Assembly: GCA_964548535.1 (NCBI GenBank) | Contig: CAZJRQ010000044.1 | Span: forward strand, 1 to 14,986 | Direction: 5' to 3' | Origin: CAZJRQ01 sp964548535 | Lineage (GTDB): Bacteria > Bacillota > Clostridia > Oscillospirales > Ruminococcaceae | DNA length: 14,986 nt | Shown here: in pieces, positions 13,794-14,986 of the stretch | How positions within the stretch are numbered: the first letter of the stretch is position 1 | How the letters are laid out: each line of letters opens with the position of its first letter | The notes under the pieces: model-generated | Told to the model about the DNA's origin: nothing | Databases searched by the model: none | The model's input: only the letters and a program-made list of their open reading frames with translations | Made by a program: the position numbers and the translations under genes

Positions 13794-14840
13794 ATGATTT
13801 TAAGAATGCCCGCATATTGCAAAGATTTTAAATGTACTGCTGATAAATGCACAGACAATTGCTGTATTGGTTGGGAGATTGACATTAATGATAAAACGGC
13901 TTGTTTTTATGATAATGTAGGTGGGAAATTTGGAAAAGTGCTTGAAAAAAACATAACAAAATCAGAGTCTAGAAGTTTTATTCTAGATGAAAGAGAACGA
14001 TGTCCATTTTTGAACAAGACAAATTTGTGTGATATTATTTTGAATTTAGGTGAGGATCATCTTTGTCAAATCTGCACCGATCATCCACGATATTACGAGT
14101 GGTTTTATGGTGTTAAGGAAGGCGGAATTGGGCTTTGCTGTGAGCAAGCGGCGAGGATTATTTTGTCGCAAGATGAGTTTTTTGCATTTGGGGATAGAGA
14201 GATAGAATTTGAAAGCTGTGATGAATATGACGCTCGGCTATACGATTATCTTTTTCGTGCAAGGAGTAAAATAATAGCTTATATTGAGGATGATAAAATG
14301 TCGCTCAAAAGGCGTATTTGCCATGTTTTCAGATATGCTCAATTGTTGCAGGATAACATTGATAAGGGAGATTTCTCGGTGCTTAATATAACTAATGGTG
14401 ATATGGATATGGCTTTTGATTTGAAATACACACTTGAACAAATGCTGAAATTTGAGCCGATTGATGAAGAGTGGATACCATATTTAGAGAGTGTTATTTC
14501 GATGTATGATATTGTCGAAAAGTCAAAAGAAGAATTTCTTGTCGCTAATCCTGAAGTGTCGCGATATTTACAAAATGTGGCTATTTATTTTGTGTGGCGA
14601 TATTTCCTTAAGGGCGTTTTTGACCGCGAGGTTTTGTCAAGCATACGCCTTGCAATGATAAGTACTGCAGTTGTTGGATACATGTTTGCGTGCAAGTGGC
14701 TTGAAAACAAGACGCTTACCTTAGCAGATTGCACGCAAATTGCAAAGAACTACTCGAAAGAAGTTGAGTACAGCGAAGACAATCTTGTCCTGGCGCGGAC
14801 GGCGGTGCTAGCGCGCACGGCGCAAAGCCCTCGCGGATAG
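13794..14840 (+). CDS. FliB-like Cys-rich protein (lysine-N-methylase family), 3' end within repeat
   Basis: This 348-residue protein is Cys-rich in its first third: C9, C14, C19, C23, C24, then C70, C79, C91, C94 and CC at 115-116. Motifs such as PAYCKDFKC, CTDNCCIGW, CPFLN and CTDHPRYY are those of proteins annotated as flagellin lysine-N-methylase (FliB), which bind a metal or Fe-S cluster. The C-terminal half is helical. GAGGTG upstream of the ATG gives a clear start. No flagellar gene is present, and such homologues are widespread in non-motile Clostridia, so the substrate is uncertain. The family-like sequence runs to about NYSKEVEYSEDNL (319-331). The last 17 residues, including LARTA twice, are encoded by the GC-rich repeat and end at a stop within it. 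The protein is probably truncated or re-tailed; whether it still works is unknown. Confidence 0.82.
   Translation: MILRMPAYCKDFKCTADKCTDNCCIGWEIDINDKTACFYDNVGGKFGKVLEKNITKSESRSFILDERERCPFLNKTNLCDIILNLGEDHLCQICTDHPRYYEWFYGVKEGGIGLCCEQAARIILSQDEFFAFGDREIEFESCDEYDARLYDYLFRARSKIIAYIEDDKMSLKRRICHVFRYAQLLQDNIDKGDFSVLNITNGDMDMAFDLKYTLEQMLKFEPIDEEWIPYLESVISMYDIVEKSKEEFLVANPEVSRYLQNVAIYFVWRYFLKGVFDREVLSSIRLAMISTAVVGYMFACKWLENKTLTLADCTQIAKNYSKEVEYSEDNLVLARTAVLARTAQSPRG
14789..14806 (+). repeat. GC-rich repeat, truncated first copy (head only)
   Basis: CCTGGCGCGGACGGCG matches the head of the 81-157 repeat with one difference, then gives way after 18 bp to the next copy. It lies inside the FliB-like reading frame. 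Confidence 0.75.
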
Positions 14841-14873
14841 TTTGTTGGTGATGGTAATGATATGTTGCTCGGG
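14808..14873 (+). repeat. GC-rich repeat, second copy
   Basis: From CTAGCGCGCACGGCGC through GCCCTCGCGGATAGTTTG and GATGGT to TGTTGCTCGGG, it aligns with the left copy, without the final TTGGAGTCGT tail. Its first half encodes the C-terminus of the FliB-like protein, and its TAG supplies the stop at 14838-14840. Confidence 0.85.
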
Positions 14874-14874
14874 G

Positions 14875-14953
14875 CCCTAGCGCGGGCGGCGCTATGCCCT
14901 CGCTTATAGTTTATTGGTACGGGTGGCTTTGTGTTGCTCGGGTTGGAGTTCGT
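14875..14953 (+). repeat. GC-rich repeat, third copy (near full length)
   Basis: From CCTAGCGCGGGCGGCGC to GCTCGGGTTGGAGTTCGT, it is essentially colinear with 81-157, in the same orientation. It starts 69 bp after the second copy. AT-rich sequence returns after it (14954-14986), with no visible gene before the window ends. Confidence 0.85.
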
Positions 14954-14986
14954 TGTAAGCGTAAAAGTCTTTTGAGGTTAGTTATT

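Overview
The window comes from a low-GC Gram-positive bacterium, most likely an anaerobic gut-type Clostridia (Oscillospiraceae/Ruminococcaceae-like). That is an inference from several things: AT-rich DNA, strong AAGGAG-type ribosome binding sites, some TTG starts, a PadR/DUF1700 pair, an LCP ligase, a VanY-type peptidase, a DUF1848 protein and a flavin/Fe-S enoate-reductase-type enzyme. I could not confirm a species.

Layout. Positions 1-157 hold a GC-rich repeat complex. A terminator follows, then a plus-strand operon of a PadR repressor and a DUF1700/HAAS membrane protein (303-1194). After an AT-rich gap with one strong promoter comes a plus-strand LytR-CpsA-Psr protein (1673-3292). It converges on a minus-strand VanY-like D-Ala-D-Ala carboxypeptidase (3373-4302), and the two share a bidirectional terminator. 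From 10353 down to 4551 the minus strand carries a tight cluster in the order DUF1848 protein, uvrC, folC, prfC. prfC also has a good promoter of its own. Upstream, each apparently transcribed alone on the minus strand, lie a 661-residue old-yellow-enzyme/NADH:flavin oxidoreductase (10484-12469) and a zinc-ribbon membrane protein (12811-13578). Divergent from the latter, a plus-strand FliB-like Cys-rich protein (13794-14840) runs into a second, tandem set of the same GC-rich repeat (14789-14953).

How the genes relate. The LCP protein and the carboxypeptidase both act on the cell envelope: attachment of polymers to peptidoglycan and trimming of stem peptides. DUF1848-uvrC-folC-prfC looks like a housekeeping cluster (DNA repair, folate, translation termination) headed by an uncharacterised protein with a radical-SAM-like C-terminal cysteine motif. 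Promoters with exact 17-bp spacing are visible for most units, and strong hairpin/T-run terminators delimit them.

Most notable are three things. First, a roughly 77-bp GC-rich repeat family brackets about 14.6 kb in direct orientation, and its right-hand copies supply the last 17 residues of the FliB-like protein. Second, the DUF1848 protein has a CX3CX2C motif at its C-terminus and sits just upstream of uvrC. Third, a near-perfect palindrome covers the -35 box of the padR promoter and could be the autoregulatory operator. I see no tRNA, rRNA, CRISPR array, transposase or phage gene.
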